64,000 nt of DNA from Pseudomonas brassicacearum subsp. neoaurantiaca (GCF_013608025.1 NZ_VDLV01000020.1:88511-152510); one strand, 5' to 3'. Numbered from the stretch's first letter, positions 41,876-50,502 are shown. The notes: generated by a model not told the origin, from the letters alone. Made by a program: numbers and translations.

Positions 41876-43294
41876 TTACTTGGCGGCAGCCGCCACAGCC
41901 AGCTCATGCCGAGCCTCGCGCTTGTTCTTGATCACATAGCACACCCACATGAACACCACCCACACCGGAATCGCATACACCGATATCTGGATGCCGGGGA
42001 TCAGCAGCATCACGCCGAGGATGAACACCACGAACGCCAGGCAGACGTAGTTGCCATATGGGTACCACAACGCCTTGAACAGCGGCGTCTGGCGAGACTG
42101 GTTCATATGCTGGCGGAACTTGAAGTGCGAGTAGCTGATCATCGCCCAGTTGATCACCAGGGTCGCGACCACCAACGACATCAGCAGCTCCAGCGCATGC
42201 TGGGGAATCAGGTAATTGAGCAGCACCGCCACCAGTGTGACCGCCGCCGAGGCGAGGATCGAGCGCACCGGCACGCCGCGCTTGTCGATTTTCGCCAGGG
42301 CCCGGGGCGCATCGCCCTGCTCGGCCATGCCCAGCAACATGCGGCTGTTGCAGTAGGTGCCGCTGTTGTACACCGACAATGCGGCGGTCAGGACCACGAA
42401 GTTGAGGATGTGCGCAGCGGTGTTGCTGCCCAACATCGAAAACACCTGCACGAACGGGCTGCCGCTGTAGGCATCGCCGGAAGCGTTAAGGGTGGCCAAA
42501 AGGCTGTCCCAAGGCGTGAGGGACAACAACACCACCAAGGCACCGATGTAGAAAATCAGGATCCGGTAGATCACTTGGTTGATGGCCTTGGGAATCACGG
42601 TCTTCGGCTTGTCGGCTTCAGCGGCGGTGAAACCGAGCATCTCCAGGCCACCGAAGGAGAACATGATGATCGCCATGGCCATGACCAGGCCGCTCACGCC
42701 GTTGGGGAAAAACCCACCGTGGGACCACAGGTTGGTGACCGACGCTTGCGGGCCGCCGTGACCGCTGACCAGCAGGTAGCTGCCCAGGGCGATCATGCCG
42801 ACGATCGCCACGACCTTGATGATCGCGAACCAGAACTCGGCCTCGCCGAAGACTTTGACGTTGGCCAGGTTGATCGCATTGATCAGGATGAAGAACGCCG
42901 CCGCCGAGGCCCAGGTCGGAATGTCCGGCGCCCAGTAATGGATGTATTTGCCGACCGCCGTCAGCTCGGACATGCCCACCAGGATGTACAGGATCCAGCA
43001 GTTCCAACCCGACAGGAACCCTGCGAAACCGCCCCAGTACTTGTGGGCAAAATGACTGAATGACCCGGCCACCGGCTCTTCGACGATCATTTCGCCCAGC
43101 TGGCGCATGATCATGAAGGCGATGAAGCCGCAAATGGCGTAGCCGAGGATCATCGACGGGCCGGCTGATTTCAGCACCCCCGCCGAACCCAGGAACAGAC
43201 CAGTGCCGATCGCGCCGCCGAGGGCGATCAATTGAATGTGGCGATTTTTCAGGCCGCGCTTCAGCTCGCCTGAATGCGAGTTTTGTCCACTCAT
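41876..43294 (-). CDS. aroP: AroP-type amino-acid permease
   Basis: The 472-residue APC-superfamily permease has 12 membrane spans. The N-terminus RGLKNRHIQLIALGGAIGTGLF is the AAT-family signature, and FSFGGLEMLGFTAAEADKPKTVIP is the conserved TM6-7 region (partly quoted). Close Pseudomonas relatives (AroP1/2, PhhP) import Phe, Tyr and Trp. The ATG at 43294 (MSGQNS) fits the family; an in-frame TTG at 43312 is less likely. It is divergent from the structured region and the peptide gene that follow. Confidence 0.88.
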   Translation of the reverse strand: MSGQNSHSGELKRGLKNRHIQLIALGGAIGTGLFLGSAGVLKSAGPSMILGYAICGFIAFMIMRQLGEMIVEEPVAGSFSHFAHKYWGGFAGFLSGWNCWILYILVGMSELTAVGKYIHYWAPDIPTWASAAAFFILINAINLANVKVFGEAEFWFAIIKVVAIVGMIALGSYLLVSGHGGPQASVTNLWSHGGFFPNGVSGLVMAMAIIMFSFGGLEMLGFTAAEADKPKTVIPKAINQVIYRILIFYIGALVVLLSLTPWDSLLATLNASGDAYSGSPFVQVFSMLGSNTAAHILNFVVLTAALSVYNSGTYCNSRMLLGMAEQGDAPRALAKIDKRGVPVRSILASAAVTLVAVLLNYLIPQHALELLMSLVVATLVINWAMISYSHFKFRQHMNQSRQTPLFKALWYPYGNYVCLAFVVFILGVMLLIPGIQISVYAIPVWVVFMWVCYVIKNKREARHELAVAAAAK

Positions 43295-43612
43295 GAAAAG
43301 GGTCTCACGCAAGGTTTGATGATGTTCGTTAGACGTTGCCGCTCGAATCGGATCTCAAGCAGCGCCGATCAAACCCCAGCGCAGGCACCAGGAATTCAGC
43401 GTTTTTACAACGGTCATGCGTCACCTGTTTGTTTTTATCTGTGACGAAATCGAACCCGACACGCTTGTGGCGTGGCGGAGTGAACAAGGCGGATAACCTT
43501 GAAAGTGCGTGGCTACGCGAAGGGTCACAGTAAAACGCGGCGCATTGTACACCGCTGACCCCCTGCTGCCAGACACCACCAGATCAGCGTGTCATTTGCC
43601 GGGATCGCACGG

Positions 43613-43751
43613 GGCCGCCTCGAACATTTCGAGCGGCTGCGAAAACAGGTCCGGGCTCTTGCGAGCCGTTGAAGTGCGGAGCGCGAAAAACGCCACCACG
43701 GGAGAATGGAAACGGAGCTACGGCGTTCATTGCGCCTCCTTTTTGTTATTC
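43613..43751 (+). ncRNA. Candidate structured small RNA
   Basis: GCCGCCTCGAA/TTCGAGCGGC (43613-43637), CGGGCTC/GAGCCG (43653-43669) and GGCG/CGCC with CTCC then TTTTT (about 43722-43750) form three successive stem-loops ending in a terminator-like T-run. No known family is recognised and no promoter was defined. Confidence 0.35.
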
Positions 43752-43981
43752 ACCTGCACGACAGGCATGGAGCGCATCTCACCCCTGAAGAAGCATTGAA
43801 ACAAGCGGGCCAGAGCTGCGGAAACGGTCCACGCCGGGGCCATGCGGAAGCTTTTTCTTACAACAGGAAAAACCTGCCTCTACGACCCGCACGAGTGGCT
43901 TTTTTCGTAATCATTTCTTTACAACGCGTAAAGCATATTTTCCGTCGAGGGTGTTTGCGGACCCTGACCACAAATTGACGG

Positions 43982-43995
43982 TAGGTAGCTACCTA
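43982..43995. promoter_or_regulatory. Perfect 14-bp palindrome (operator candidate)
   Basis: TAGGTAGCTACCTA follows TTGACG (43975-43980), a -35-like hexamer. It could be a repressor operator for the peptide gene transcript or an independent site. Confidence 0.35.
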
Positions 43996-44090
43996 ACGAA
44001 GAAAACCCACCAGACGACTGTTTTTAAACGGCTAATTTCCCTACGAAAAAATGGAACAAAAAGTTCAAACAAAAAAAATAAAATAATTTT

Positions 44091-44119
44091 TTGCATTCCA
44101 AAAAACCCTCGACTAGGTT
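44091..44119 (+). promoter_or_regulatory. Candidate promoter of the peptide gene
   Basis: TTGCAT (44091-44096), a 17-bp spacer and TAGGTT (44114-44119). It is preceded by an A-rich UP-like tract and lies about 115 bp before the ATG. The -10 is weak. Confidence 0.35.
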
Positions 44120-44162
44120 TTCAGCCACTTGCCCAGGCATCGTGCCGGCGAGTTTTTGCGGT

Positions 44163-44196
44163 GCCGATTCAGCCGGGTATTACCCGCCGAATCGGC
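44163..44196 (+). promoter_or_regulatory. Leader hairpin of the peptide gene
   Basis: GCCGATTC...GAATCGGC (8 bp) encloses CGGGTA/TACCCG (6 bp) with a small internal loop and a 1-nt apical loop. There is no T-tract, so it is more likely an operator or mRNA structure than a terminator. Confidence 0.5.
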
Positions 44197-44232
44197 CCGC
44201 GTTTTCCGTAAAAGTCATCTAGGAGATTCACT

Positions 44233-44370
44233 ATGCAAGCACTGGACAAAGACTTGGAAACCGAACTGCAACTGGACGAATGGTTCGAGGCACCGACCCA
44301 TGAAGCCGCCGTTGAAATGATGCAAGCCGACGCCGTCGTTCCGTTCGGCACGGCGATGTGGCCTCTGTAA
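44233..44370 (+). CDS. 45-residue acidic peptide, candidate RiPP-like precursor
   Basis: The peptide begins MQALDKDLETELQLDEWFEAP (two blocks) and ends VVPFGTAMWPL. It has 11 Asp/Glu against one Lys in the first 33 residues, then a short hydrophobic, uncharged tail with Met, Trp and Pro. AGGAG precedes the ATG with good spacing. It lies 84 bp before an M29-type metalloenzyme gene across a strong hairpin, the layout of a precursor peptide (abundant) plus processing or modifying enzyme. It resembles no PqqA, MftA, lasso or lanthipeptide precursor that I can name. It has no signal peptide and no cysteine. Confidence 0.7.
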   Translation: MQALDKDLETELQLDEWFEAPTHEAAVEMMQADAVVPFGTAMWPL

Positions 44371-44380
44371 GCGATACCCG

Positions 44381-44409
44381 GCGGAGCTGATCCGGCCGGT
44401 CGGCTCCGC
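44381..44409 (+). terminator. Partial terminator / attenuator between peptide and enzyme genes
   Basis: GCGGAGC and GCTCCGC enclose CCGGCCGG, giving a nearly continuous 13-bp stem 10 bp after the peptide stop. There is no T-run, so it may stabilise the short transcript and reduce read-through into the enzyme gene. Confidence 0.5.
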
Positions 44410-44454
44410 ATCCTGCTGTCAGGAAGCCAAATCTATCGTCAGGGAAGAATAAGC

Positions 44455-45420
44455 ATGGACACACAACGAGCCATCTCACATTTCCTTTACTACCTTGAAC
44501 ATCATCCCGCCCTGGCCGGCGTCCAGCTCGCCAAGGTGTTGCTCGGCCACACCGCCGATTACGAAGCGCTGGTCGGCAACATTGCCGAACAAGCCGGAAG
44601 CACTTCGCCGTTTCGTTTCAGCGCCATGCGCCTGGACCTCGAGCCCACGGAGCGCCTGTCCCAGGCTATTGCCGACAGCGATCTGTACATTTTCTTCTAC
44701 GATTCATCCACCCTGCCCAACCCACGCCCCGACGGCCCGGACTTTGTCCGCGCGCTGCAGGCCGTGATGGCGGACAATTGGAAAAAATCGCTGTTGTTCA
44801 AGGACTACGGCGAGTACTTCTACGACACCTTCAGCGTCATTCCCCAACGCATCGCCGGGCTCAACAGCCACCTGATCCGCCGCATGTCCCAAGCCACCAC
44901 ATTGAGCTTCGAGGATGAGCACGGCTCGTATTTCGACACCGCGCTGAACAACGTCAAGAAGTGGACCGACATCAACGGCGTCGGCAACTACGACCTGGCT
45001 CCAGGCGAAATCGCCACCCACAGCGACACCATCAATGGTCGGGTGAAGTTCGTAGGGACTTTCCTGAGCACAATTCCGTTCGCACGCAAATATGGCGTGC
45101 TGCAATCGCCGTTGGAGTTGTGGATCGAAGATTCGACCATCCAGAAGATCGCCACCGATGTCCCGGGCCTGGAACACGATTTCAACCGGTACCTGGACGC
45201 CAATCCGTCCAACCGGCGCATCGAAGAACTGGGGATCGGCACCAACGAAGGGGTCAAGAGCCTGTACGCCCGCAATGCTGGTTTTGAAGAACGCCATTGT
45301 GGCCTGCACTTGGGACTCGGCGGCGGGGCCAAGGGTAGCCATCACTTGGATCTGATTTTCGAAAGCGGTGTGCTGGCGCTGGATAAAGAGCCGATGTTTG
45401 ATGGGCGGTTTGTGCTTTAG
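44455..45420 (+). CDS. M29-aminopeptidase-like metalloenzyme
   Basis: The 321-residue protein has a C-terminal half like thermophilic aminopeptidases (AmpS/AmpT, family M29). The candidate metal ligands are all present: E in APGEIATHS (about 184), E in IEELGIGTN (about 261), E in GFEERHCG (about 280), H in GLHLGLG and H-x-D in SHHLDL. The N-terminal half (residues 1-150) is shorter than in typical M29 enzymes (around 400 aa) and not recognised. It is soluble, with no signal peptide. It is probably co-expressed with the small acidic peptide and may process or modify it. Start ATG 44455 follows AGGGAAG. Confidence 0.75.
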   Translation: MDTQRAISHFLYYLEHHPALAGVQLAKVLLGHTADYEALVGNIAEQAGSTSPFRFSAMRLDLEPTERLSQAIADSDLYIFFYDSSTLPNPRPDGPDFVRALQAVMADNWKKSLLFKDYGEYFYDTFSVIPQRIAGLNSHLIRRMSQATTLSFEDEHGSYFDTALNNVKKWTDINGVGNYDLAPGEIATHSDTINGRVKFVGTFLSTIPFARKYGVLQSPLELWIEDSTIQKIATDVPGLEHDFNRYLDANPSNRRIEELGIGTNEGVKSLYARNAGFEERHCGLHLGLGGGAKGSHHLDLIFESGVLALDKEPMFDGRFVL

Positions 45421-45450
45421 GCTGGAATCGATTGTTGGCTGCGGACGCCA

Positions 45451-45540
45451 TCGCGAGCAAGCTCGCTCCCACAGTTGATCTTCAGTGAACCATAGGTTTG
45501 TGCTCGACATGGTCCCTGTGGGAGCGAGCTTGCTCGCGAA
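45451..45540. repeat. REP pair, tail-to-tail, GTGGGAGCGAGC family
   Basis: An inverted unit (45451-45474) followed by a direct unit (45518-45540), i.e. the reverse of the usual arrangement. It lies between the M29-like gene and the convergent rluB terminator. Confidence 0.87.
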
Positions 45541-45579
45541 GGCGGACTCAAAGGCAATGCATCGCTAAGAGCCAGGCAC

Positions 45580-45615
45580 AAAAAAAACGCCAACCCAACG
45601 GTTGGCGTTTTTTCT
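45580..45615. terminator. Bidirectional terminator at the rluB 3' end
   Basis: AAAACGCCAACC and GGTTGGCGTTTT with A- and T-runs on both sides form a strong symmetric terminator for rluB and for the convergent transcript. Confidence 0.9.
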
Positions 45616-45646
45616 TGCAGCTTGCAGCTAAAAACTCACCGCTGCC

Positions 45647-46882
45647 TCACTCCGGCTTACGACGTCCAAACCCTGGACGCTGTCCCGAACCGGCCGGGGC
45701 ACCACGGCGCTTGCCCGACGGAGCATCGCGATCGGCCAGGATGATGCCCGGACGCTTTTTCGGTGCAGGCTTGGCCGGACGCTTGGTGTCGGCCGGACGA
45801 TCGGCTACTGGCGTACCGCGACCAGCCGGGGCTCCGCGGCCTTCGCCACGCTCGGTACGACCATTGGCCGGACGTGGCGCACGCGGGCCACGTTCGCCGT
45901 CCTGACGCGGTGCTGGCTTGCGAGCCGGACGTTCGCCTTCGATCTGCGGCTCACGGGAAGGACGCGGGCCAGTCGCTACTCCATCGGCCGCCGGGCGCAG
46001 CGTACGCACGCGCTCGGTCTTGCCCATTGGACGCGAGGACTTGCGCTGCATCCGCTCCAGCTTGTCCTTGCTCTTGGCAGTCATCTGCGGCATTGCCACA
46101 GGCTTGAGGCCCACTTCGGCTGCCAGGATGTCGACTTCCTGCTGGGTCATTTCACGCCAGCGGCCCATCGGCAGGTCGGAGTTGAGGAATACCGGGCCGA
46201 AACGCACGCGCTTCAGGCGGCTGACCACCAGGCCCTGGGATTCCCACAAACGGCGCACTTCGCGGTTGCGACCTTCCATCACCACGCAGTGGTACCAGTG
46301 GTTGAAACCTTCACCGCCCGGCGCCTGCTTGATGTCGGTAAAACGCGCCGGGCCGTCTTCCAGCACGACGCCGGCCTTGAGACGCTCGATCATCTCGTCA
46401 TCGACTTCGCCACGCACGCGCACGGCGTATTCACGGTCCATTTCGTAGGACGGGTGCATCAGACGGTTCGCCAGCTCACCGTCGGTGGTGAACATCAGCA
46501 AACCGGTGGTGTTGATGTCCAGGCGACCGATGTTGATCCAGCGGCCCTCTTTCGGGCGCGGCATCTTGTCGAACACGGTCGGACGGCCTTCCGGGTCGTC
46601 ACGGGTGCAGATCTCGCCGTCGGGCTTGTTGTACATGATCACGCGGCGCACCGTTTCGGCGGCCTCTTCACGCTTGATCACCTTGCCATCGATGGTGATG
46701 GCGTCGTGCATGTCGACGCGCAGGCCCAAGGTGGCATCTTTGCCGTTGACCTTGATGCGGCCCTGGGTGATCCAGGCTTCCACGTCACGGCGCGAACCGA
46801 CGCCGATGCGGGCGAGGACTTTTTGCAGTTTTTCGCCTGCTGGGCCGATTTCCTGGCTGTCGTTCTGGTCTTGGTCGTTCAT
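45647..46882 (-). CDS. rluB: 23S rRNA pseudouridine-2605 synthase
   Basis: The 411-residue enzyme isomerises U2605 of 23S rRNA. An S4 domain (GEKLQKVLARIGVGSRRDVE, residues about 16-60) precedes the RsuA-type catalytic domain. The catalytic aspartate is D122 in GRLDINTTGLL. The last 140 residues are a very basic Arg/Pro/Gly/Lys-rich low-complexity tail, longer than in the E. coli enzyme (291 aa) but usual in Pseudomonas. It is downstream of scpB in the same orientation. Confidence 0.95.
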   Translation of the reverse strand: MNDQDQNDSQEIGPAGEKLQKVLARIGVGSRRDVEAWITQGRIKVNGKDATLGLRVDMHDAITIDGKVIKREEAAETVRRVIMYNKPDGEICTRDDPEGRPTVFDKMPRPKEGRWINIGRLDINTTGLLMFTTDGELANRLMHPSYEMDREYAVRVRGEVDDEMIERLKAGVVLEDGPARFTDIKQAPGGEGFNHWYHCVVMEGRNREVRRLWESQGLVVSRLKRVRFGPVFLNSDLPMGRWREMTQQEVDILAAEVGLKPVAMPQMTAKSKDKLERMQRKSSRPMGKTERVRTLRPAADGVATGPRPSREPQIEGERPARKPAPRQDGERGPRAPRPANGRTERGEGRGAPAGRGTPVADRPADTKRPAKPAPKKRPGIILADRDAPSGKRRGAPAGSGQRPGFGRRKPE

Positions 46883-47088
46883 TTCTGGGCACCTCCCGGT
46901 GTGGTCGAACCAGGCTTGGCCTGGCGCTTTGAAAACGGGTCTTTCGGCGAAGGGATCGCCAAAGGGTCGCGAATCATACGCTCGTTGAGATGATTGCGCA
47001 TCAGAGACTAGCTGATCGAAATGCCCTTGGCGCTTTTTCCGCCGACTGGTGACAGCGCCACAGGCAATTGAATCTTTACAGATCCATT

Positions 47089-47177
47089 GTGGGAGCGAGC
47101 TTGCTCGCGATAGCTATCCTGCATTCAACAACGATGTTGGCTATCAGACCGCTATCGCGAGCAAGCTCGCTCCCACA
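47089..47177. repeat. REP pair between scpB and rluB
   Basis: A head-to-head pair of the GTGGGAGCGAGC family in a 320-bp intergenic region that otherwise shows only the rluB promoter area and no gene. Confidence 0.88.
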
Positions 47178-47202
47178 AGGATTCGCGGTGAAATCAGCAT
47201 GA

Positions 47203-48153
47203 TCAATCGTCGTCGAGCTGGCGCCGTTCGTTCTCGATCGCTTCGGCCAAGGCGCGGGCTTCGGCCTCTTCGTCGCTCAGTTCGGGCTCCGGAGGCTGGA
47301 GGGCGGCGACGGCGGCCAGCAATTTTTCCCGGGCTTCGGCGACGCCAAGGATGTCCTCTTCGGGCTCGGGCTCCGGCGCGTGCTCGATTTCACTCAGCGG
47401 CAGCGTCGGTTCATCCGTCTCCTCTTCAGGGCCCGGACCTTCACGCAGCAAGTCGTCGAAGTCGGTCTTCAGGCCCTGCTCCATCGTGTCCAGCTCCAGC
47501 AACAACGAATGGAAACTGGTCTCTTCCTTCGGCTCTTCGGGCTCGGCACTGGCGTCGGCCAGTTCCTGCAAGCCCTGGGGCACCGGAGCGTCGTCGAACT
47601 CCAGCATTGGCTCGGGCTCCAGCTCCCGCAATTCGGCCAGCGGCGGTAGATCGTCGAGGTTCTTCAGGTTGAAGTGATCGAGAAAGGCCTTGGTGGTGGC
47701 AAACATGGCCGGCTTGCCTGGCACGTCGCGATAACCGACGACGCGGATCCACTCGCGCTCCAGCAAGGTCTTGACGATGTTGCTGTTGACCGCCACGCCG
47801 CGTACATCCTCGATCTCGCCGCGAGTGATCGGTTGGCGATAGGCGATCAGCGCCATGGTTTCGAGCAGTGCCCTGGAGTAGCGCTGCGGCCGTTCTTCCC
47901 ACAGGCGTCCGACCCACGGCGCGAACTTCTCACGGATTTGCAGGCGGTACCCGGACGCCACTTCCTTGAGTTCAAACGCCCGCCCCTCGCAGGATTTACC
48001 TAGCAACGTCAGGGCTTTCTTGAACACGGCCGGCTCGGGCCGTTCGCCTTCTTCGAAGAGTTCGAACAGACGCTCCATCGATTGCGGCTTTCCCGAAGCC
48101 AACAGGAAAGCTTCAAGCAAGGGGGCCAGCTCGCGGGGTTCAGTCAGATTCAT
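47203..48153 (-). CDS. scpB: Segregation and condensation protein B
   Basis: The 316-residue ScpB has a winged-helix pair (LAPLLEAFLLASGKPQSMERLF; ALLETMALIAYRQPITRGEIEDVRGV, partly quoted) that binds the SMC-ScpA complex in chromosome segregation. The final 130 residues are a highly acidic Glu/Pro-rich tail (EPEEPKEE, EPEPEED) that makes it longer than Firmicute ScpB (about 200 aa) but is common in Pseudomonas. It follows scpA by 11 bp. Pseudomonas also has MksB/MukB-like systems. Confidence 0.94.
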   Translation of the reverse strand: MNLTEPRELAPLLEAFLLASGKPQSMERLFELFEEGERPEPAVFKKALTLLGKSCEGRAFELKEVASGYRLQIREKFAPWVGRLWEERPQRYSRALLETMALIAYRQPITRGEIEDVRGVAVNSNIVKTLLEREWIRVVGYRDVPGKPAMFATTKAFLDHFNLKNLDDLPPLAELRELEPEPMLEFDDAPVPQGLQELADASAEPEEPKEETSFHSLLLELDTMEQGLKTDFDDLLREGPGPEEETDEPTLPLSEIEHAPEPEPEEDILGVAEAREKLLAAVAALQPPEPELSDEEAEARALAEAIENERRQLDDD

Positions 48154-48164
48154 TGATTTGCTCG

Positions 48165-48995
48165 TTATTCGGCTCGTGCCCGCACATGGATCGCTGCGAA
48201 CGGCTCATTCTGCACCAGCTCGACCAAGGATTCCTTGACCAATTCCAGGACCGCCATAAACGTCACCACCACGCCCAGCCGCCCTTCCTCGGCGGTGAAC
48301 AGCTCGACGAACGGCACGAAGCCGCCACCCTTGAGTCGTTCCAGCACATCGCTCATGCGCTCGCGGGTGGACAGCGCTTCGCGACTGACCTGGTGACTTT
48401 CAAACATATCGCCCCGGCGCAGGACCTCGGCCATGGACATCAGCAATTCTTCCAGGCTGACGTCGGGCAACAACTTGCGCGCCCGTGCCTCGGGGGCATC
48501 GAGTTTGGGCACCACCACATCGCGCCCAACCCGGCTCAGGCCGTCGATGCCTTCGGCGGCCACCTTGAAGCGCTCGTATTCCTGCAAGCGGCGGATCAGC
48601 TCGGCCCGAGGATCGTCTTCTTCCTCTTCGATTTCGGCTGAGCGCGGCAGCAGCATGCGCGACTTGATTTCGGCCAGCATGGCCGCCATCACCAGGTATT
48701 CCGCGGCAAGCTCCAGGCGCACCGACTGCATCAGCTCGACGTAGCCCATGTACTGGCGGGTGATTTCCGCCACGGGAATGTCGAGGATGTTGATGTTCTG
48801 TTTGCGGATCAGATACAGCAGCAGGTCGAGGGGGCCTTCGAAGGCTTCGAGGAAAACCTCCAGCGCATCCGGCGGAATGTACAGGTCCAGCGGCATTTCC
48901 ATGACCGCCTGGCCATAGACCATGGCGAATGGCAGCTCCTGCTGCGCACCGGCCTGGCTGTCTACGCTGTCGACGGCGGTTTCCACAACGGACAT
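48165..48995 (-). CDS. scpA: Segregation and condensation protein A
   Basis: The 276-residue kleisin has the ScpA signature EAFEGPLDLLLYLIRKQNINILDIPVAEI (partly quoted), LAAEYLVMAAMLAEIKSRMLLP and a C-terminal winged helix (FVPFVELFTAEEGRLGVVVTFMAVLEL, partly quoted). It bridges SMC heads and binds ScpB. The start ATG abuts the stop of the upstream yciO (TGAATG), so translation is coupled. Confidence 0.94.
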   Translation of the reverse strand: MSVVETAVDSVDSQAGAQQELPFAMVYGQAVMEMPLDLYIPPDALEVFLEAFEGPLDLLLYLIRKQNINILDIPVAEITRQYMGYVELMQSVRLELAAEYLVMAAMLAEIKSRMLLPRSAEIEEEEDDPRAELIRRLQEYERFKVAAEGIDGLSRVGRDVVVPKLDAPEARARKLLPDVSLEELLMSMAEVLRRGDMFESHQVSREALSTRERMSDVLERLKGGGFVPFVELFTAEEGRLGVVVTFMAVLELVKESLVELVQNEPFAAIHVRARAE

Positions 48996-49625
48996 TCAGG
49001 CCTCGACCATGAACGGCGTCGGGTCGCCGCAGCCGACGCGCACCACCTGCGGCTCGCCGTCGGCCAGGTTGATCACCGTGGAGGCCTTCATGCCACCGAA
49101 ACCGCCGTCGATGATCAGGTCGACCTGATGTTCGAGCAACTGGCGGATTTCGTAAGGGTCAGTCAGCGGATCGGTCTCGCCGGGCATGATCAGCGTCACG
49201 CTCATCAACGGCTCACCCAGCTCCGCCAGCAGCGCCAAGGCAATGGGGTGGCTCGGCACGCGCAGGCCAATGGTGCGTTTTTTTGGATGCAGCAACAGCC
49301 GCGGGACTTCCCGGGTAGCATTCAGGATAAACGTATAGGGGCCCGGTAGATGGGCCTTGAGCAGCCGGAAAGTGCCGGTATCGATCTTGGCGAACAACCC
49401 CAACTGCGAAAGATCGCTGCAGATGAGCGCGAAGTTGTGCTTGTCATCCAACTGACGCAGGCGTCGTACCCGCTCGACGGCATTCTTGTCGCCGATCTGG
49501 CAACCGATGGCGTAGGACGAGTCAGTGGGATAGACCACCACACCACCACCCCGGATGATCTCCACGGCCTGTTTGATCAGGCGCGCTTGCGGGTTTTCCG
49601 GATGAATCTGGAAAAATTGACTCAC
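48996..49625 (-). CDS. yciO: YrdC/Sua5-fold protein YciO
   Basis: The 209-residue protein has the KxR...SxN-type Sua5/YrdC fold with GGVVVYPTDSSYAIGC and RTIGLRVPSHPIALAL. It may act in threonylcarbamoyl-adenosine formation or a related step; YciO has much lower activity than TsaC. GTG 49625 (SQFFQIHPENPQ) is chosen because it is the family start and leaves 13 bp after rnm, whereas the ATG at 49664 would overlap rnm. It abuts scpA. Confidence 0.88.
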   Translation of the reverse strand: MSQFFQIHPENPQARLIKQAVEIIRGGGVVVYPTDSSYAIGCQIGDKNAVERVRRLRQLDDKHNFALICSDLSQLGLFAKIDTGTFRLLKAHLPGPYTFILNATREVPRLLLHPKKRTIGLRVPSHPIALALLAELGEPLMSVTLIMPGETDPLTDPYEIRQLLEHQVDLIIDGGFGGMKASTVINLADGEPQVVRVGCGDPTPFMVEA

Positions 49626-49638
49626 GTGTTCTACCTGT

Positions 49639-50502
49639 TCAGACGTCGGCGATAACGGGATCATGTTTGAATCTACACCATAGTGGTGGCAGATCTTCCG
49701 GCAACGGGCGGTATTCGCCAATCTCGGACCAGCCCCCCGGGCCATGGAAATCGCTGCCGGCGCTCACCAGCAGTCCAAACTCCCGAGCGAGGATCGCCAG
49801 GCTGCCGACCTGCTCGGCCGGCTGATGGCCATTGACCACTTCGATGGCATGGCCCCCTGCTTGAATATAGTCGGCTATCAGGCGGCGGCGCTTGCTGCGG
49901 GTGAAATCATAGTGCCAGGGATGCGCCAGGCTGATCCAGGCGCCGGCGGCCCGCAGCGTCCCGACCGTCTCCTCGAGCGTCGGCCAATGCTGCTTGACGT
50001 CCCCCAGCTTGCCGGCTCCCAACCATTTGCGGAAGGCTTCGGCGCGGTCCTTGACGAAACCTTCGCGCACCATCCAGTCGGCAAAATGCGGCCGGGCCGG
50101 CGCGTTGCCGCTGTCGCCCAACGCCTGCTGGATCTGCCGGGCACCTTCCAGCGCGCCAGGCATGCCCTTGAGCGAGAGCTTGCGGCTGATCTCCTCGGAG
50201 CGCAGCCAACGACCATCACGCAACTCGGCAATGGCCTGGACCAGGGACGGCGCATGCACGTCAAAACCATAGCCCAGCACATGAATGGTCGCCCCGCCCC
50301 ACGTACAGGACAATTCGACCCCGTTGACCAACTGCATGCCCAGCGCGGTCGCGGCGCTGCGGGCCTCGTCGAGGCCTTCGAGGGTATCGTGATCGGTCAG
50401 GGCCAGGACTCGCACGCCGTGCTCGAACGCCCGCGCCACCAGAACCGCAGGCGCCAGGGCGCCATCGGAGGCCGTGCTATGGCAGTGCAAATCAACATTC
50501 AC
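49639..50502 (-). CDS. rnm: PHP-family 5'-3' exoribonuclease / 3',5'-bisphosphate phosphatase (RNase AM)
   Basis: The 287-residue PHP protein (YciV) has the metal motifs [11 protein letters not shown] (residues 4-14), LTDHDTLEG and SDFHGPG. E. coli RNase AM matures the 5' ends of rRNAs and removes short RNAs, and hydrolyses nucleoside 3',5'-bisphosphates. It is the first gene of the rnm-yciO-scpA-scpB-rluB run and is divergent from yciB with about 87 bp between. Confidence 0.92.
   Translation of the reverse strand: MNVDLHCHSTASDGALAPAVLVARAFEHGVRVLALTDHDTLEGLDEARSAATALGMQLVNGVELSCTWGGATIHVLGYGFDVHAPSLVQAIAELRDGRWLRSEEISRKLSLKGMPGALEGARQIQQALGDSGNAPARPHFADWMVREGFVKDRAEAFRKWLGAGKLGDVKQHWPTLEETVGTLRAAGAWISLAHPWHYDFTRSKRRRLIADYIQAGGHAIEVVNGHQPAEQVGSLAILAREFGLLVSAGSDFHGPGGWSEIGEYRPLPEDLPPLWCRFKHDPVIADV

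Larger units (their letters stand above)
43295..44232. other. 938-bp structured intergenic region without a clear gene
   Basis: Seen on the plus strand: three hairpins with a terminal T-run (43613-43751), a perfect palindrome TAGGTAGCTACCTA (43982-43995) just after TTGACG, a very A-rich tract (44045-44098), a promoter-like pair TTGCAT/TAGGTT (44091-44119) and a strong hairpin (44163-44196). An open frame at 43706-43978 was judged non-coding. Confidence 0.6.

Noticed and set aside
43706..43978. 90-codon open frame in the aroP-peptide region
   Set aside because: Poor ribosome-site spacing, no domain, and it crosses two hairpins and a T-run; more likely noncoding.
43975..44000. GGTAGGTAGC resembling part of the c-di-GMP-I riboswitch
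   Set aside because: The other conserved blocks (GCACAGGGCAAACC and the GNRA receptor) are absent; the sequence is better explained as a palindrome.
44233..44370. PqqA (PQQ precursor)
   Set aside because: PqqA is about 24 residues with a conserved E-x3-Y motif; this peptide lacks it and no pqqBCDE genes are near.
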